Positions 1-8,765 of a DNA stretch of 64,000 nt are shown here, piece by piece. Source of the DNA: Paenibacillus massiliensis 2301065 = DSM 16942 (GTDB taxonomy: Bacteria; Bacillota; Bacilli; Paenibacillales; Paenibacillaceae); assembly GCF_000377505.1 (NCBI RefSeq), contig NZ_KB898191.1, forward strand, positions 186,001 to 250,000, written 5' to 3'. The notes beneath the pieces are model-generated. The model was given only the letters and a program-made list of their open reading frames with translations, was not told the DNA's origin and did no database searches. The stretch's first letter is position 1, and every line of letters begins with the position of its first letter. The position numbers and the translations under genes are program-made.

Positions 1-4
1 GGCA

Positions 5-835
5 TTACCGTTTGGCAATACCATATCGCTCGGATAGCGCTTCTCCCAGCACGTTGAATGTAATGACTACCACGAGGATCAGCAAGCCCGGATAGATCAT
101 CAACTCAGGATGGCTGCGAATATAGCTCGTCCCTTCATGGATCATCGCTCCCCACTCCGCATTCGGCGGCTGAATGCCTAGGCCAAGGAAAGACAAAGCA
201 GAAATATCCATGATCGCCCAGCCCATCTCAAGGGTCCCCATCACTACAATAGGGCGCTGCACGTTCGGAATAATATGCTTGCGGATAATACGCCAGGGAG
301 ACGAGCCGCTAATTCGCGCAGCCGCGATAAAGTTACGTTCCTTCAGGCTAACTACCATATTCCGACATATGCGTGCGTAATACACCCACTGCACCAGCAT
401 GAGCGCGAGCAGCACCTGCATCAGGCCTGGTCCGAATATACCTACAATCCCTAATACCAGCACCAGATTCGGAAAGGCCATGATTCCTTCACAAAGGCGC
501 ATGAGAAGGCTGTCCACCCAGCCTCCCAGGTAGCCTGCAACAGAGCCTACTACCACACCAATGACTAAGGAAGACAGGAATATCACTGTCGCAAATCCAA
601 TGGATACCCTCGCTCCATAGATCAGTCTGGACAGGTTATCACGCCCTAGATGATCTGTTCCCAGCCAGTGCTCCGCCGATGGGGCTTGCAACTTTTGCAA
701 CAGATTCACCTTGACCGGATCATGCGGAGCAATCCACGGAGCCAGCAAGGTAACCGCGAAGAAGAAGAGCACCACCACCGTACAGATTAGGATGGCTCTC
801 TCACCCTTGAACCATTTACGCCATATATTTATCAC
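5..835 (-). CDS. nikC: NikC-type ABC transporter permease
   Basis: Second membrane permease of a nickel/dipeptide/oligopeptide-type ABC importer (276 aa). It has an N-terminal membrane segment, then the binding-protein-dependent permease domain with the cytoplasmic coupling loop (AARISGSSPWRI) that contacts the ATPase. The C-terminal pattern SFLGLGIQPPNAEWG is typical of DppC/NikC proteins. The GTG start overlaps the nikB stop by 4 nt (GTGA), so translation is probably coupled. The two ATPase genes (nikD, nikE) would lie beyond the left edge and are not seen. Sequence alone does not settle the substrate. The very NikA-like partner argues for a metal or metal-chelate, and the Fur box upstream of nikA suggests an iron-responsive metallophore importer as an alternative to simple nickel uptake. 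Confidence 0.9.
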   Translation of the reverse strand: MINIWRKWFKGERAILICTVVVLFFFAVTLLAPWIAPHDPVKVNLLQKLQAPSAEHWLGTDHLGRDNLSRLIYGARVSIGFATVIFLSSLVIGVVVGSVAGYLGGWVDSLLMRLCEGIMAFPNLVLVLGIVGIFGPGLMQVLLALMLVQWVYYARICRNMVVSLKERNFIAAARISGSSPWRIIRKHIIPNVQRPIVVMGTLEMGWAIMDISALSFLGLGIQPPNAEWGAMIHEGTSYIRSHPELMIYPGLLILVVVITFNVLGEALSERYGIAKR

Positions 836-1779
836 TGCTCAGCCCGTCCTTTCGCTGAAATCCGTGGGTCCATATAGAGCTGAACCAGATCAACGAGTAG
901 ATTACACACGATGAACAGGCAAGCCGCCAAGAAGACATAGCATTGAATGACCGGAATATCCCGATTGAAGATCGCTTCCACAAAGTAACGTCCGAAGCCC
1001 GGCCATGAGAAGACCTGCTCCACGATGATTGTACCTGTGAGCAGCTTACCCATATTCATACCCATACCGGTAATAAGCGGCGATATGGCAATTCTCAGTA
1101 CATGCTTCAGGACAATCGTCCGCTCGCGTAACCCACGTGTTCTGGCGTACTGCACATACGTCTCCTGAAGTTGCTCCAGCACGCTGGTACGCAGCAGGCG
1201 CGTATACACAGCGATTAGCACCAGTGAAAGAGTGACGGTAGGAAGAACCAGGTTCTCCCAGCTTCCCCGACCCTCAACAGGTAGCAGGTCCAGCTTGACC
1301 GAGAAGAAGAAGATTAGCAGATAGCCCAGCCAGAACTGTGGAATCGATGCTCCAAAATAAGAGATAAGCCTGCTCACCATGTCAATCCAGCTATTCTTGT
1401 ATACGGCAGCTAGAATTCCCAGCGGAATGCTAACCAGGGCAGACAACAGCATGCTCCATAAAGCCAGCTCTACTGTTGCTGGAAGCCTAGCGCTCACTTC
1501 CTTCCATACTGGCTGGTTCGTGAGATAGGATGTACCAAAATCCAGTCTGACCATTTTCTGAATCGTATTCATGTACTGGGTCAGTAAGGGCTGATCCAGC
1601 CCGAATTCATGCCTTTTTTGCTCCAGTAGCTCAGGTGTTGGATAGATATGAGCTGCTGTCAAATAGGCTTCTGCCGGATCAACCGGGGAAATGTGAATAA
1701 GCGCGAAAGTAACAAGTGTAGCAATAAAAACAATTGGAACGATCGCCATTATTCGTTTACCGATATAGCTGACCACCAT
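832..1779 (-). CDS. nikB: NikB-type ABC transporter permease
   Basis: First membrane permease of the same importer (about 315 aa). It has the N-terminal segment typical of DppB/NikB proteins (YIGKRIMAIVPIVFI), a periplasm-facing loop, the transport domain and the coupling loop near the motif YARTRGLRERTI. The reading frame extends upstream to an ATG at 1791. However, GGGAGG lies inside those extra codons and ends 4 nt before the ATG at 1779, so 1779 is the likelier start. The gene lies 41 nt downstream of nikA and overlaps nikC by 4 nt, so the three form one operon. It should pair with NikC to make the transmembrane channel. Confidence 0.9.
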   Translation of the reverse strand: MVVSYIGKRIMAIVPIVFIATLVTFALIHISPVDPAEAYLTAAHIYPTPELLEQKRHEFGLDQPLLTQYMNTIQKMVRLDFGTSYLTNQPVWKEVSARLPATVELALWSMLLSALVSIPLGILAAVYKNSWIDMVSRLISYFGASIPQFWLGYLLIFFFSVKLDLLPVEGRGSWENLVLPTVTLSLVLIAVYTRLLRTSVLEQLQETYVQYARTRGLRERTIVLKHVLRIAISPLITGMGMNMGKLLTGTIIVEQVFSWPGFGRYFVEAIFNRDIPVIQCYVFLAACLFIVCNLLVDLVQLYMDPRISAKGRAEQ

Positions 1780-1820
1780 TTTTCCTCCCATGGGTTACAC
1801 TACGCAGCTGTACCGATCAT

Positions 1821-3458
1821 TCACGGAGTGCCCAATTCTATTCCTGCAAAAGGATTCTCATCGCGGTTAGCCGGGAATACAAACTGACTGATATGCTTCT
1901 GGTATACCGCTGTTTTCTTGATATAGGAAATCGGTACGATCGCCGATTGCTCCTGCAATGTGCTCAGGATTGATGTGTACAGCTCCTGACGCTGCTTCTC
2001 ATCCGTTGACGACAGGACCGCGCGAATCTGTTCGTCAAGTTCCTTTTTCATCGGAATGGCACTAAGTGTCTCTGAAATACCAAATCCAGGGCTTGCCACG
2101 ACGTTCACGAAGGAATGTGGATCATACGGTGCACCGTAGTTGTACCAGAAATACAGATCGAAATCATTCGCCTTCAGACGCTTGATTTGCACGGTCAGCT
2201 CAAGACCCGTCAGATTCACTTTCACACCCAGTTCACTCCACTCGGCCTGAATAGTCTCGGCCATCGCCTTCTGAATCGGGTCCGTCTTATCGAAGATCAT
2301 CTCGAATTCCAGCTTCTGACCATCCTTCTCTCGAACGTTACCACCAGCAGGCAGCGTCCATCCCGCTTCATCCAGCAGAGCTTTGGACTTCTGGGCATCA
2401 TATGCGATCGGCTGAAGATCAACATTCGTATACGGGTAGTTCTTGGACAGGACGGAATCAGCTGGCTCCTCCAGACCAGAGGTAATGCCTTCTACCATAG
2501 CTTGCTTATTAAAGCCTTGATGAAGCGCCGTGCGTACCCTTACATCCGACAGCTTCGGATTGGAGGAATTCAGCAGCAGACTGCGGGTACCCACCGGATC
2601 TGACAGCTGTGTCGTGTATTCATTATTGTCACGCAGCTGCTTGAATGCATCCAGACTGATGACACCTTCACCATAGATCAGATCAAGCTCACCTTTCTCG
2701 AAGGCAGCTACGCGGGTCTCTGCATCAGGAATAATTTTGACAGTAACCTGGTCGAAGTTGGGTGCGGTTCCCCAATAATTCGGGTTGCGCTTGAAGACTG
2801 CATACTCATCCTGCTTGTACTCTGCCAGCATCCACGGTCCTGTTCCAACAGGCTCCTTGATGCCCTCAGATGTATCCCCATTATCAGGGAATCCAGCTTC
2901 GCCCAGAAAACGAAACGGACGAACTACGGACAGATCCTGCAGAACGGGATAATATGGCTCTGTCAGTGTCAGACGGAAGGTAAGATTGTCCACTACCTCC
3001 GTCTTGTCAAGCACGCCTACAATGCCCAGCCAGCTATGGGTCTGCTTGTGTGCCATCACCGCATCAAAATTTTTCTTGACGATCTCGGCATTAAAGTCAG
3101 TGCCGTCTGAGAATTTCACGCCAGAACGAAGCTTGAATGTATATACTTTGCCATCATCTGAAATTGTCCATGATTCAGCCAAAGCCGGCTCCAGCTTACC
3201 ATCCTTCTGGTAGCTAACGAGCGGCTCATAGAGCATCGACTGGGCAAACAGCTGTGAAGGATTATATGTGTGGGGATTCATCGTACCGATATCACGAGGC
3301 CATGACATCGTAATTGATTTGGTGGTAGCGGTCTCATTTGATGTAGCTGTTGAAGCAACATTACTGCTCCCTGTATTACTGCATCCTACAATTACGAATA
3401 ACAGTAATAGGGTTGTCGCCAGGGTAAAGGCAACGGATTTGCGATGATGTGCGAACAT
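1821..3458 (-). CDS. nikA: NikA-like extracellular substrate-binding lipoprotein
   Basis: Extracellular solute-binding protein, family 5 (545 aa). A lipoprotein signal ends in the lipobox IVGC (about residues 23-26), so it should be lipid-anchored outside the membrane. The mature part follows E. coli NikA closely as I remember it: MSWPRDIGTMNPHTYNPSQ near the N-terminus, YEPLV, GTGPWML, and GAPYDPHSF, which contains the histidine that contributes to nickel-chelate binding in NikA. The ribosome site GAGGGG lies 9-11 nt before the ATG. It is the first gene of the operon and follows a sigma-A promoter covered by a Fur-like operator. CntA-type metallophore receptors belong to the same family, so nickel, cobalt, zinc or iron chelates all remain possible. 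Confidence 0.9.
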   Translation of the reverse strand: MFAHHRKSVAFTLATTLLLLFVIVGCSNTGSSNVASTATSNETATTKSITMSWPRDIGTMNPHTYNPSQLFAQSMLYEPLVSYQKDGKLEPALAESWTISDDGKVYTFKLRSGVKFSDGTDFNAEIVKKNFDAVMAHKQTHSWLGIVGVLDKTEVVDNLTFRLTLTEPYYPVLQDLSVVRPFRFLGEAGFPDNGDTSEGIKEPVGTGPWMLAEYKQDEYAVFKRNPNYWGTAPNFDQVTVKIIPDAETRVAAFEKGELDLIYGEGVISLDAFKQLRDNNEYTTQLSDPVGTRSLLLNSSNPKLSDVRVRTALHQGFNKQAMVEGITSGLEEPADSVLSKNYPYTNVDLQPIAYDAQKSKALLDEAGWTLPAGGNVREKDGQKLEFEMIFDKTDPIQKAMAETIQAEWSELGVKVNLTGLELTVQIKRLKANDFDLYFWYNYGAPYDPHSFVNVVASPGFGISETLSAIPMKKELDEQIRAVLSSTDEKQRQELYTSILSTLQEQSAIVPISYIKKTAVYQKHISQFVFPANRDENPFAGIELGTP

Positions 3459-3485
3459 GGATGTAGATCCCCTCTTCTTTTACGT

Positions 3486-3504
3486 GATAATGATTCTCAT
3501 ATTC
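3486..3504 (-). promoter_or_regulatory. Fur-box operator of the nik operon
   Basis: The sequence GATAATGATTCTCATATTC matches the 19-bp Fur consensus GATAATGATAATCATTATC at about 15 positions. It lies immediately downstream of the -10 element of the nikA promoter, in the transcription-start region, where bound Fur would block initiation. Confidence 0.75.
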
Positions 3505-3512
3505 ATTCATTA

Positions 3513-3541
3513 AGAATAGGCAGGAGCGGACCTTTTGTCAA
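3513..3541 (-). promoter_or_regulatory. nikA sigma-A promoter
   Basis: On the minus strand TTGACA (3536-3541) is followed after exactly 17 bp by TATTCT (3513-3518). It faces nikA, about 55 nt upstream of the start codon, and is overlapped downstream by the Fur box. Confidence 0.7.
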
Positions 3542-3581
3542 CAGAAAAGAAACCCTGATCTTATAGATAAGATTAGGGTTT
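3542..3581 (-). terminator. Terminator downstream of tag
   Basis: A 15-bp stem (3550-3564 with 3567-3581, one G-T wobble, 2-nt turn at the tip). On the minus strand it is followed by a T-rich stretch (TTTCTTTTCTG). It separates tag from the nik promoter. Confidence 0.65.
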
Positions 3582-3680
3582 CTTGGCGAAGCAACATTTA
3601 CACCGACACCGTTCGAAATTTAAGGAATTCATAAAAGTACTCTGGAAGCAGGTTGGAGCTCATCCGTCTGCCGGAGAATC

Positions 3681-4244
3681 TTATTGCTTTCTGCAAAAAC
3701 AATCCATCGTATGATCATTCACCATGCCTGAAGCCTGCATGAATGCGTAGCAAATGGTCGAGCCGACGAATTTCATGCCTCGCTTGCGCAGCGTCTTGCT
3801 CATCTGATCGGATTGAGGAGTGACAGCTGGCACCTCGGTTACATCACGCCAGTGATTCACCAGGGGGACTCCATCCGTAAAGCTCCATAGCAGCTCAGAG
3901 AAGCTGCCTTCCTCCATGATTTCCAGATAGATTTGTGCATTCGTAATTGTCGACTGGATCTTGAGCCGATTACGAATGATGCCAGGGTTGCTCATCAGCT
4001 GTTCAATCTTCTCGTCATCGTAGACCGCAATCCGCTCTGGATTGAATTGATCAAAGGCTTCACGGAAGGCTTCACGCTTCTTCAGGACGGTATACCAGCT
4101 TAGTCCTGCTTGCATACCCTCCAGTATAAGTAGCTCAAACAGCTCTTGATCTCCGTACTTCGGTATACCCCATTCCTCATCATGATAGGCGATATACAAA
4201 GGGTCTGAGTTGACCCATGCGCAGCGCTGTACCTGCGTGCTCAG
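3681..4244 (-). CDS. tag: DNA-3-methyladenine glycosylase I (start uncertain, possible frameshift)
   Basis: Base-excision repair enzyme that removes 3-methyladenine from alkylated DNA. The body carries the family motif YIAYHDEEWG and the C-terminal NDHTMDCFC. In E. coli Tag a structural zinc is held by Cys4, His17, His175 and Cys179. The first in-frame TTG (4199) would lose the equivalent of Cys4. Reading on upstream gives RCAWVNSDPLYIAYHDEEWG, the normal family N-terminus, and the only possible initiator before an in-frame stop (4251-4253) is CTG at 4242-4244. That start gives 187 aa, the normal length. An ATG with a good AGGAAGG site lies at 4249-4251 but is one base out of frame. So the gene either starts at CTG or carries a one-base frameshift near its start. 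Confidence 0.85.
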   Translation of the reverse strand: MSTQVQRCAWVNSDPLYIAYHDEEWGIPKYGDQELFELLILEGMQAGLSWYTVLKKREAFREAFDQFNPERIAVYDDEKIEQLMSNPGIIRNRLKIQSTITNAQIYLEIMEEGSFSELLWSFTDGVPLVNHWRDVTEVPAVTPQSDQMSKTLRKRGMKFVGSTICYAFMQASGMVNDHTMDCFCRKQ

Positions 4245-4293
4245 ATGCCATCATCCTTCCTGTGATCCCAACTAGGAGTTACTTATGAACACA

Positions 4294-6006
4294 CTACGGA
4301 CGAAGCTGCATGGTGAATTGCTCATCCGGGCGCTCAGTAATGTAGTAGAACATATAGATTTCTGCGCTGTCGGCAACATAATTCTTGTAGACATCAATAG
4401 CCTTGTTATTTCCGTCTCCAGCAAAATTGACCGTGAGAGGCTTGCCTATGATGCGTTCCTTCCCTTTGCCGATATGTGTCTGATTGACACCACCGAATAA
4501 GGGGTCAGCGCTCTCGCTCTCTACAAAAAGATTACCATCTTCGCGATAATACGTCCATTTCACAGGATAGCCTCCAATGTCCTGCATGAAGGATTGTCGC
4601 TCGCTGCTAATATTCTCAAGCAGGATTGGAGGATACTCGTCACCATCATGATACTCAATGAGATGTCGCCCAATTAGCTTGATCGTGGATGCCTCCGTAA
4701 TCTCCAGATCAAGCGGTCTTTCCGCGTGTAATTTGCTTAGGTGAGCTTCCCCTTTGTCAGAATACCAGAGAGTCGTGTCCAATCTATGTCCATCCACCTC
4801 TAATTCATAGTTCACGAACGGGAAGCGATAATGACGCTCTTCATGCTCTGCCGTCAGACGAATTTGGGTAGGAGTAATGATCAGATCCTTCAGCACTACC
4901 GGTTGCTCAGTATCTGGGACTGTCAGACCAAGATGACTATGCAAAGTGCCTGCTTCCATTTGCTGCTTGTTCAGGTGAAGTGAGAATGTCCATTGCTGAT
5001 CAACGATCGCATCCCGCCGGGTGTAGTCAAGCTTATATATAGTGCCTTCTCTGGTGATATCAACAGGCTTATAATATTGCTGTCCGGTATATTCCCCGTG
5101 ATCTCCAGGCTTGCCGAAGGCACCGTCGCTGATGCGAACAGGCTCATCGCTATTGTAGTAGGCATTTACCTGTGGAGCAGCCCACTCTCTGACCTCTGGC
5201 TGGGCAAAAAACACGCCTGTAGACAGCATCAGGCTATCCTCTCCCCGTGGAAAAGCTTGAACTACGAGCTTGGAAATGCCATCTTGCTCAATAGCAAACT
5301 GCTGCTCTCCTAATTTACTGATATCAAGCGGTATCTCCTTCTGCTGATTCGAGAAAAATTGCAGCTTGCCGGCCGTCAATTTAATAGTCGCTTGCTCCGA
5401 CTTAGGAGTCCAATTTGATTCAAAATAACCGATGTACCTCCCAGCCTGTTCATTCCACATCTGTCTACCGACCCTGCCCTCGATCCGATTGCCTTGCTCA
5501 TCCGTCAGCTCCATATCCGCGAACTGCCACAGATTCTTCCCATATTCCCCCGTATCCAAACTATATAAGATGACTGTTCGATTCTCATCCACCACGGCTG
5601 TATGAATCGTTAGCGTGATTCCGTCCTTCGTCACCGATTGCTCAATCGTCTGCCCGAGATTCTGTGCCAAGGCGTTCTGGACGCCACTCCTGCCGTTCAG
5701 CAAATGGGTCCAATCGACCTGAAACGCTGCATATACCGGGGCTGCAATGATGACAGCGCTGATAGAAGCCAACATCACAGCCCGGCGCCAGCCTCGCGCT
5801 TTGATTTTAGGGATTATAAGTCCATTTTTCCGTTGAGATCGTTGTATGCCTTTCCCAAAAGATACTGTGCCGACCGCTCCCTCGTGAGCCTCAGCTTGCG
5901 TATCGATCGCTGTCTCTATTTGTGACCACATCTTGTTAAAATCAGGGTAGGTCAGACCGTCCTCATGATTCAATTGCTGATTAAGTCTGTTCTCGATATG
6001 CTTCAT
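4294..6006 (-). CDS. DUF4179-type anti-sigma factor
   Basis: Membrane anti-sigma protein (about 570 aa). It has a short cytoplasmic N-terminal part, one membrane segment (RRAVMLASISAVIIAAPVYA, about residues 74-93), and a large extracytoplasmic portion resembling DUF4179 followed by a DUF5643-like domain. This architecture is repeatedly found beside ECF sigma genes in Bacillales. I chose the ATG at 6006 because AAAGGAGG lies 5 nt before it; the longer frame to 6039 has no such site. The gene overlaps the upstream sigma gene by 26 nt. The inferred job is to hold the sigma factor at the membrane until an unknown envelope signal releases it. Confidence 0.82.
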   Translation of the reverse strand: MKHIENRLNQQLNHEDGLTYPDFNKMWSQIETAIDTQAEAHEGAVGTVSFGKGIQRSQRKNGLIIPKIKARGWRRAVMLASISAVIIAAPVYAAFQVDWTHLLNGRSGVQNALAQNLGQTIEQSVTKDGITLTIHTAVVDENRTVILYSLDTGEYGKNLWQFADMELTDEQGNRIEGRVGRQMWNEQAGRYIGYFESNWTPKSEQATIKLTAGKLQFFSNQQKEIPLDISKLGEQQFAIEQDGISKLVVQAFPRGEDSLMLSTGVFFAQPEVREWAAPQVNAYYNSDEPVRISDGAFGKPGDHGEYTGQQYYKPVDITREGTIYKLDYTRRDAIVDQQWTFSLHLNKQQMEAGTLHSHLGLTVPDTEQPVVLKDLIITPTQIRLTAEHEERHYRFPFVNYELEVDGHRLDTTLWYSDKGEAHLSKLHAERPLDLEITEASTIKLIGRHLIEYHDGDEYPPILLENISSERQSFMQDIGGYPVKWTYYREDGNLFVESESADPLFGGVNQTHIGKGKERIIGKPLTVNFAGDGNNKAIDVYKNYVADSAEIYMFYYITERPDEQFTMQLRP

Positions 6007-6532
6007 GACATCCTCCTTTATTCGAACGGTGGACAACATAATCCCGCTTTGACATGATTAGCTTCATAAGCTTTAGTCCCTTGTGCACTCTTGATTTGGC
6101 TGTACCCACTGGAATGCTCAGAATCTCGGCGATATCAGCCATACTGAAATCATGCATGTATCTTAGTGATATGGCGGCACGAATCTTTGGTGGTAACTGC
6201 ATCATATCCCTGGCCAGCTCTTCCGCAGCCTCCCGTTCCTCTACGAGCAGGTCTAATGCTTTTCCTTCCTGATCCGTTGAGCGGTATTGGCTCTGCACAA
6301 GCATATCCTTGGCTTCTCGTCTGCGCCTTGTCTTCAAGTGAGTCAGACAACGATTCACAGCAATACGCATAATCCATGCCCGTAGATGCTCCACACGCTC
6401 CCAGTCGCTGCGAAAGATCGAGATGAATACTTCCTGACAGAGATCCTCAGCATCTGCCTCGTTATGTACCATGTAGTAGCATGTTCGGTATACCTGCTTG
6501 TTGTAGCTCTCAAAAAGCTCCTTTTGTGTCAA
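5981..6532 (-). CDS. ECF-type RNA polymerase sigma factor
   Basis: Sigma-70 family extracytoplasmic-function factor (about 183 aa). Region 2 is near the N-terminus (AEDLCQEVFISIFR) and region 4 at the C-terminus (LSIPVGTAKSRVHKGLKLM helix-turn-helix). The open frame extends to 6691, but the extra 53 codons run back over promoter-like sequence and into the ABC-F terminator. The TTG at 6532, preceded by GAGGAGGAAGG, gives the usual family length. The overlap with the anti-sigma gene downstream makes a two-gene operon. A TGAACC element upstream suggests autoregulation. Confidence 0.85.
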   Translation of the reverse strand: MTQKELFESYNKQVYRTCYYMVHNEADAEDLCQEVFISIFRSDWERVEHLRAWIMRIAVNRCLTHLKTRRRREAKDMLVQSQYRSTDQEGKALDLLVEEREAAEELARDMMQLPPKIRAAISLRYMHDFSMADIAEILSIPVGTAKSRVHKGLKLMKLIMSKRDYVVHRSNKGGCHEAYREQT

Positions 6533-6565
6533 TGCTTCCTTCCTCCTCTCCAACCTGTTACCTCT

Positions 6566-6593
6566 TAAACTAACTGAACTGGAAAAAGGTTCA
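6566..6593 (-). promoter_or_regulatory. Possible ECF autoregulatory promoter
   Basis: TGAACC followed by a T/C run (minus strand, from 6593) resembles the -35 of many Bacillales ECF promoters. The -10 region, about 16 nt further on, is not a clear match. It lies about 35-60 nt before the sigma gene start. Weak evidence. Confidence 0.35.
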
Positions 6594-6609
6594 TTTCTAA
6601 CGTCAACAT

Positions 6610-6646
6610 AAAAAAACCGCAAGTCACCAAATAAGGCGACTGCGGT
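6610..6646 (-). terminator. Terminator of the ABC-F gene
   Basis: Stem ACCGCAGTC with its complement GACTTGCGGT (one bulged base), then seven T residues on the minus strand. It lies 11 nt past the ABC-F stop codon. Confidence 0.85.
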
Positions 6647-6656
6647 CCAATTGATA

Positions 6657-8573
6657 CTATTTGTTCTCTTCGATTCGTTCAGCCAGCTCATTCAGATAGG
6701 TCCAGCGCTCCATCAGACGCTCCAGCTCAGCCTCTGCCTGTGCCTGCTGCTGCATTAGCTCCTGCAGCCGCAACGAGTCGCTGAACGCCTTTTCCATCTC
6801 TGCTGCGATCTGCACCAGATGCTCTTCAGCCTGCGCTACCAGCTCGTCAATCTGCTCATATTCACGCTGCTCCTTGTAGCTGAATTTCAGCTTTTCCTTT
6901 TTGGGAGCCTGCTCCTGCTTCTCCGTAGCCGTCTTCTTCACGGCTGCAGCGCTCGCTGACGCCGTCTCAGCAGCATGACGTGCCATCCACTCCGCATATT
7001 CCGTATAGTTGCCTACATGGGTCCGAACCTTTCCGTTCCCCTCGAAGGCCATGATTTTATCTACAGTACGATCCAAGAAATAACGATCATGGGATACAGT
7101 AATAACCACACCAGGGAAGTCATCCAGATAATCCTCTAACACGCCAAGTGTCTGAATATCCAGATCATTCGTCGGCTCATCCAGCAGCAGTACGTTAGGA
7201 GACTCCATCAGTACACGCAGTAGATATAGACGCCGCTTCTCTCCGCCGGACAGTCTTCCAATAATCGTCCACTGCATCCCAGGTGGGAAAAGGAAGCGTT
7301 CGAGCATTTGTGCAGCCGTGATTGTACTGCCATCTTCTGTTCGTATAATCTCGGCGCCCTCTTTGATGTATTCAATAACACGCTGATTCATGTCCATATC
7401 CTGGTGCTCCTGAGTGTAGTACCCCAGCTTCACCGTGCTGCCAAGCACAACTTGTCCCTGATCCGGCTCCAGCCTGCCAGCGATCATATTCAAGAGCGTC
7501 GACTTGCCGCTTCCATTCGGTCCGACAATCCCAATTCTGTCACCGGGAACCGCCGTGTAGTCCAGATTACTGATCAATACACGACCTTCCACGGATTTGT
7601 TCAGCTGCTCCAGCTCCATGATTTTCTTGCCGAGACGAGAAGATGCAACCGAGACATCCATAGCTCCGCCTCGTTGCTCTGGCTGTTGCTCCTTCAGCTT
7701 CTCAAAGCGTTCAATGCGAGCTTTCTGCTTAGTCGTTCGAGCCTTGGCTCCGCGCCGTATCCAGGCCAGCTCATTGCGAAACAGATTCTGACGCTTCTGC
7801 TCCGAGGCTGCCTCTCGTTCCTCACGCTCAGCCTTTAGCTCCAGAAAACGAGTGTAATTCGCCTCATAACGATACAGATTACCACGATCCAGCTCCAGCA
7901 TGACTGTAGCGACACGATCAAGAAAATAGCGATCGTGCGTGATCATTAACAACGCGCCACGTCGCTTCTGCAAATATTGCTCCAGCCATTCAACAGAGTC
8001 GTTGTCGATATGGTTCGTCGGCTCGTCCAGAATCAGCAGCTCGCAGGGCTGAATCAGGGCAGCAGCCAGTGCTACCCGCTTACGCTGCCCCCCTGACAGA
8101 CTGCCCATGAGTGCGTCGAATTGCGTGATGCCAAGCCTTGTCAGTACTGCCTTCGCTTCACTTTCTAACGTCCAGGCTTGCAGCGCATCCATCCGCTGGT
8201 TGACCTCAAGCAGCCTCTTCTGCAACGATTCGTTACCTGGCTGTAGCTCCAACTGCTCCATAACTTCTGTATATTCACGTACCACCTTCATCTCCGGCAG
8301 GCCTCCGCCGAAGATGTGCTGTAGTACTGTTGCTTGCTCATCAAATTCTGGATTCTGTGCGAGGTATTGAATCCGCACATCGTTATTGACCGCAATTTGT
8401 CCACTGTCCGGTGTCTCAATCCCTGCAATTGTGCGCAGAAATGTTGATTTACCCGTACCGTTGACACCGACTACTCCGATCTTATCCTTGTCATCCATGC
8501 CGAAGGATACTTCGTGGAAGAGTGTCTTGACCCCATAGCTTTTGGATAATTGTTCTACCGTTAATATGTTCAT
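6657..8573 (-). CDS. ABC-F family ATPase (Uup/YfmR-like)
   Basis: Soluble protein of 638 aa with two ABC cassettes and no membrane segments. The first has Walker A GVNGTGKS, signature LSGGQ and Walker B LLILDEPTNHID. The second has GPNGSGKST, LSGGE and LLLDEPTNDLD. The charged linker between the cassettes and the coiled-coil C-terminal tail (KLKFSYKEQREYEQIDEL and after) match the Uup/YfmR branch. ABC-F proteins act on ribosomes, either rescuing stalled translation or giving antibiotic resistance. The Uup-like tail argues for the housekeeping type, but resistance cannot be excluded from sequence. It is a single gene with its own terminator. Confidence 0.9.
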   Translation of the reverse strand: MNILTVEQLSKSYGVKTLFHEVSFGMDDKDKIGVVGVNGTGKSTFLRTIAGIETPDSGQIAVNNDVRIQYLAQNPEFDEQATVLQHIFGGGLPEMKVVREYTEVMEQLELQPGNESLQKRLLEVNQRMDALQAWTLESEAKAVLTRLGITQFDALMGSLSGGQRKRVALAAALIQPCELLILDEPTNHIDNDSVEWLEQYLQKRRGALLMITHDRYFLDRVATVMLELDRGNLYRYEANYTRFLELKAEREEREAASEQKRQNLFRNELAWIRRGAKARTTKQKARIERFEKLKEQQPEQRGGAMDVSVASSRLGKKIMELEQLNKSVEGRVLISNLDYTAVPGDRIGIVGPNGSGKSTLLNMIAGRLEPDQGQVVLGSTVKLGYYTQEHQDMDMNQRVIEYIKEGAEIIRTEDGSTITAAQMLERFLFPPGMQWTIIGRLSGGEKRRLYLLRVLMESPNVLLLDEPTNDLDIQTLGVLEDYLDDFPGVVITVSHDRYFLDRTVDKIMAFEGNGKVRTHVGNYTEYAEWMARHAAETASASAAAVKKTATEKQEQAPKKEKLKFSYKEQREYEQIDELVAQAEEHLVQIAAEMEKAFSDSLRLQELMQQQAQAEAELERLMERWTYLNELAERIEENK

Positions 8574-8765
8574 GGCTTTGCCCTACACTTTCTATGAACT
8601 GACCTTCTTTTACTGTCATTTAATTGAACCAATATTCCTCCACAGCCGTCACTTCATGATTTGAATAAAGTATTGATTGTAATTGTCGTGTCCTAGATTG
8701 TGGTGTGCGTATGCTTGATGCTACACTCACTACATTCGCTACATACACCCACACCTGTGAAGCTA

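Noticed and set aside
4182..4254. Separate short gene starting at the ATG 4254/4251
   Set aside because: It encodes only about 25 residues before a stop inside tag; it is better explained as the displaced start of tag.
6533..6691. N-terminal extension of the ECF sigma factor
   Set aside because: The extra codons cover promoter-like sequence and the ABC-F terminator; the TTG at 6532 has a strong ribosome site and gives the family length.
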